Positions 4,911 to 6,516 of a DNA stretch of 6,516 nt are shown in pieces. The notes beneath the pieces are model-generated. The model saw only the letters and a list, made by a program, of their open reading frames with translations. It did not search any database and was not told the origin of the DNA. Numbering within the stretch: position 1 is the stretch's first letter; every line of letters starts with the position of its first letter. Source of the DNA: an uncultured Fibrobacter sp. (lineage in GTDB: Bacteria; Fibrobacterota; Fibrobacteria; Fibrobacterales; Fibrobacteraceae); NCBI GenBank assembly GCA_947306025.1, contig CAMZFJ010000108.1, positions 1 to 6,516 of the forward strand, given 5' to 3'. The position numbers and the translations under genes were made by a program.

Positions 4911-6516
4911 ATGAGTAAACGAGTTGCCTTGTTGCCTTTGGGCGTTTTTTGCGTATTTGCGGCTCTTGTTGCGTGCGGTGATTCTGACGGCAAGGCTAGC
5001 GATATTGCAAAGATGTTGTCTAGTAGCAGCGAGGCGATTGAAACTTTCTCATCTAGTGATTCGGAGCTTTCTTCGAGTAGTCAAAAGGCCGAACAGAAAG
5101 TCAAAATCACATACGGCTTTATGAAGGATCCTTGCGATGGGCGAAAGTACAAAACAATGACTATTGGTAAGCGTACTTGGATGGCTCAGAATCTCAACTA
5201 TAAAACGCCCGACAGCAAGTGCTATAAGAATGATAAACGTAATTGCGCTAAATATGGTCGTCTTTACACATGGGATGAAGCGAATGAGGTTTGTCCTGCG
5301 GGTTGGCATTTGGCAACGCAAGTGGATTGGGGTAATACGATTTATGCTCTCGGCGGAAAGTCTAGAGCGGGTTGGGAGTTTAGGACTGCAAGCGGATGGC
5401 CCGAATTGATGGATGCTGTTGACTTTTGGACATCTTCGGAATATTATAAAGAAAGCCTAGGGGGTAGGCTTTATAAAGCGGAATCTTATACTTTGAGAAA
5501 TAATATTTTTTTTGAAACGGCAGGGCTTAAGAGTAAATATAAATCAGTCCGTTGCGTCAAGGATGAACCCAGACAGGAGAAAGAAAAGAGACGAAAGGCG
5601 ATAGAGACTTTTGATCAAAAACGCAAGGACGTTGTCACGGTCTCAGATTCTATGACTGTCACCCCGGCCTCTGTGCCGGGGCCGGATTCTTCAAATGCGA
5701 TAGGATCCATAACCGATTCCCGTGACGGACAAACTTACAAAACGGTAACGGTCGGTAAACAAACATGGATGGCACAAAACCTGAATTACAAAATAGACGG
5801 CAGTTCCTGTTATGATAACCGTGCCCGAAACTGTACAAAATATGGTCGCCTTTACGAATGGACTGATGCGATGGATGCGTGCCCAGCGGGTTGGCATTTG
5901 CCCACAAGAGCGGAATGGGATACCTTGATTGATGCGACTGGTGGAGTGGCCTTAGCTGGTCAAAAGCTCAAGTCAATGCATGGCTGGAAAGATTTGAATG
6001 GAAAAAATTTCGATAACGGAACGGACGAGTTCGGCTTTACATCTCTTCCTGCGGGGTTCTACTCTAGTGGCTACAAGGAGAAAGACCGTATGGCCTATTT
6101 TTGGAGTGCCACAAGTTTTACGTTTTCCCGTCATTCAGGAAATATGGAAGTTTATGATGTTGAGTTAGGCGGAAGTTATCGCCATGCTTATGAGAAAAAG
6201 CGATTAAGCCTTAAACGTTGTAAATCAGATTTCTCTCATTTATCTCCAGAATCTGGTTTGCCGGAGGGATACAATAGTGTTTGGCAAAAACCGATTGATA
6301 GTAGAAGCAAGCTTTCTGTTCGTTGTGTTAAAGACGATGCGGAACAAAAGATCGATGACTCTGAAAAGTCTTCGGATACTTTAGTTGTTTCGCCTTTTGT
6401 ATCTCCTTTGGATGTTGTTAAAGGAACCTTTAAAGATATACGCGATAACCGAACTTATAAGACGGTGACTATCGGAACGCAAACTTGGATGGCCGAAAAT
6501 CTGAACTATAAAACTA
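4911..6516 (+). CDS. Second FISUMP surface lipoprotein, 5' part (535 codons, runs off the right edge)
   Basis: The frame is open from the ATG at 4911 to the window end with no stop, so this is a genuine partial gene. The ATG follows AAAGGA by 8 bases. The signal peptide ends in LVAC, with the lipidated Cys at 22 as in the paralogue. Residues 23-66 are a serine-rich spacer, shorter than in the left copy. FISUMP domains lie at about 68-218 (D1, short form, CDG for RDG), 266-475 (D2, long form with charged insert) and 506 onward (D3, cut within QTWMAENLNYKT). Each matches the same-numbered domain of the 1024-3840 protein in type and length, so the two are paralogues from a tandem duplication. 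In D1 the usual GWHLPT box reads GWHLAT, losing a conserved proline. The D1-D2 linker holds a palindrome (5662-5681). It is probably an envelope-exposed lipoprotein of TIGR02145 / PF09603; ligand unknown. A fourth domain to the right is expected by analogy. Confidence 0.9.
   Translation, partial: MSKRVALLPLGVFCVFAALVACGDSDGKASDIAKMLSSSSEAIETFSSSDSELSSSSQKAEQKVKITYGFMKDPCDGRKYKTMTIGKRTWMAQNLNYKTPDSKCYKNDKRNCAKYGRLYTWDEANEVCPAGWHLATQVDWGNTIYALGGKSRAGWEFRTASGWPELMDAVDFWTSSEYYKESLGGRLYKAESYTLRNNIFFETAGLKSKYKSVRCVKDEPRQEKEKRRKAIETFDQKRKDVVTVSDSMTVTPASVPGPDSSNAIGSITDSRDGQTYKTVTVGKQTWMAQNLNYKIDGSSCYDNRARNCTKYGRLYEWTDAMDACPAGWHLPTRAEWDTLIDATGGVALAGQKLKSMHGWKDLNGKNFDNGTDEFGFTSLPAGFYSSGYKEKDRMAYFWSATSFTFSRHSGNMEVYDVELGGSYRHAYEKKRLSLKRCKSDFSHLSPESGLPEGYNSVWQKPIDSRSKLSVRCVKDDAEQKIDDSEKSSDTLVVSPFVSPLDVVKGTFKDIRDNRTYKTVTIGTQTWMAENLNYKT
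4971..5082 (+). repeat. 112-bp perfect repeat in the lipoprotein spacer, right copy (partner 1084-1195)
   Basis: Identical to 1084-1195. It encodes residues 21-57 of the second FISUMP lipoprotein. It begins right at the Ala-Cys codons of the lipobox and ends after the third serine cluster, where the two genes part. Confidence 0.97.
5452..5472 (+). repeat. Perfect 8-bp intragenic stem-loop in domain 1 of the second FISUMP gene
   Basis: AAAGCCTA (5452-5459), a GGGGG loop (5460-5464) and TAGGCTTT (5465-5472). It falls in the variable loop after the FWTSSE motif (protein ESLGGRLYK), where the paralogue has an unrelated sequence. It is followed by ATAAAG rather than a T tract, so it is not a typical terminator. 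Confidence 0.5.
5662..5681 (+). repeat. REP-like palindrome in the D1-D2 linker of the second FISUMP gene
   Basis: CCCCGGC-CTCTGT-GCCGGGG is a perfect 7-bp stem with a 6-base loop, much richer in GC than the surrounding gene. It is read in frame as TPASVPGPD. The palindrome at 3147-3165 has the same plan (CCCGG stem, pyrimidine-rich loop ending in TGT or TT, CCGGG) and yields a similar peptide (HPGLVPGQ). It is probably another member of the same dispersed element family. Confidence 0.65.

Noticed and set aside
1234..5897. Several open frames of 60-100 codons antisense to the FISUMP domains, with similar peptides recurring at each domain (MPTRRAR- or HPSL-like)
   Set aside because: They are mirror images of the conserved domain DNA (for example the CPAGWHLP box read backwards), so their mutual similarity follows from the domain repeats. 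They lack ribosome sites and would overlap strong coding sequence entirely.
1024..6516. Diversity-generating retroelement targeting the C-type-lectin-like domains
   Set aside because: The fold idea makes this tempting, but no reverse transcriptase, template repeat or adenine-biased substitution pattern is visible here. The paralogues differ by all kinds of change, including insertions and deletions.

Overview
The window looks like Fibrobacter DNA (F. succinogenes or a close rumen or gut relative). The main reason is two large lipoproteins built from tandem copies of the 'Fibrobacter succinogenes major paralogous domain' (FISUMP; TIGR02145 / PF09603). Its signature is visible many times: YKTVxIGxQTWMAENLNY, then C..KYGRLYxW, CPAGWHLPTxxEW, FWSS, and a closing SVRCVKD. 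The moderate GC and the serine-rich spacers after the lipoprotein cysteine also fit. The genus call is inference from the family.

Layout, left to right. (1) At the left edge, on the minus strand, are the first 16 codons of a second copy of an EamA/DMT-type transporter gene, identical in DNA to the complete transporter further right. (2) A minus-strand lipoprotein of unrecognised family (98-907) lies just upstream of that fragment and may be co-transcribed with it. (3) After a 116-bp divergent intergenic region comes a complete plus-strand, four-domain FISUMP lipoprotein (1024-3840, 938 aa). (4) A complete EamA/DMT transporter (3885-4799, minus) converges on it. (5) After a 111-bp divergent intergenic region, a second FISUMP lipoprotein (4911 to the right edge, 535 codons visible, no stop) begins. 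It contains two whole domains and the start of a third.

The window is therefore most of a tandem duplication whose unit is [EamA transporter, divergent, FISUMP lipoprotein]. The transporter starts are identical over 55 bp (1-55 = 4750-4804). The FISUMP genes share a 112-bp perfect block (1084-1195 = 4971-5082) covering the lipoprotein cysteine and the serine-rich spacer. The two blocks have different offsets (4749 and 3887 bp). The 862-bp difference is almost exactly the extra lipoprotein gene, which was either inserted into the left unit or lost from the right one. The two FISUMP proteins match domain for domain (D1 with D1, D2 with D2, D3 with D3), so the duplication came after assembly of the multidomain protein.

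The FISUMP proteins are predicted to be exported, lipidated and held at the cell envelope, probably on the outer membrane. The transporter is an inner-membrane carrier of unknown substrate. Nothing in the sequence shows that transporter and lipoproteins act together. The most unusual small-scale feature is that the interdomain linkers carry short palindromes and direct repeats that look like dispersed repetitive elements but keep the reading frame. I see no RNA gene, CRISPR array, transposase, reverse transcriptase or clear rho-independent terminator.
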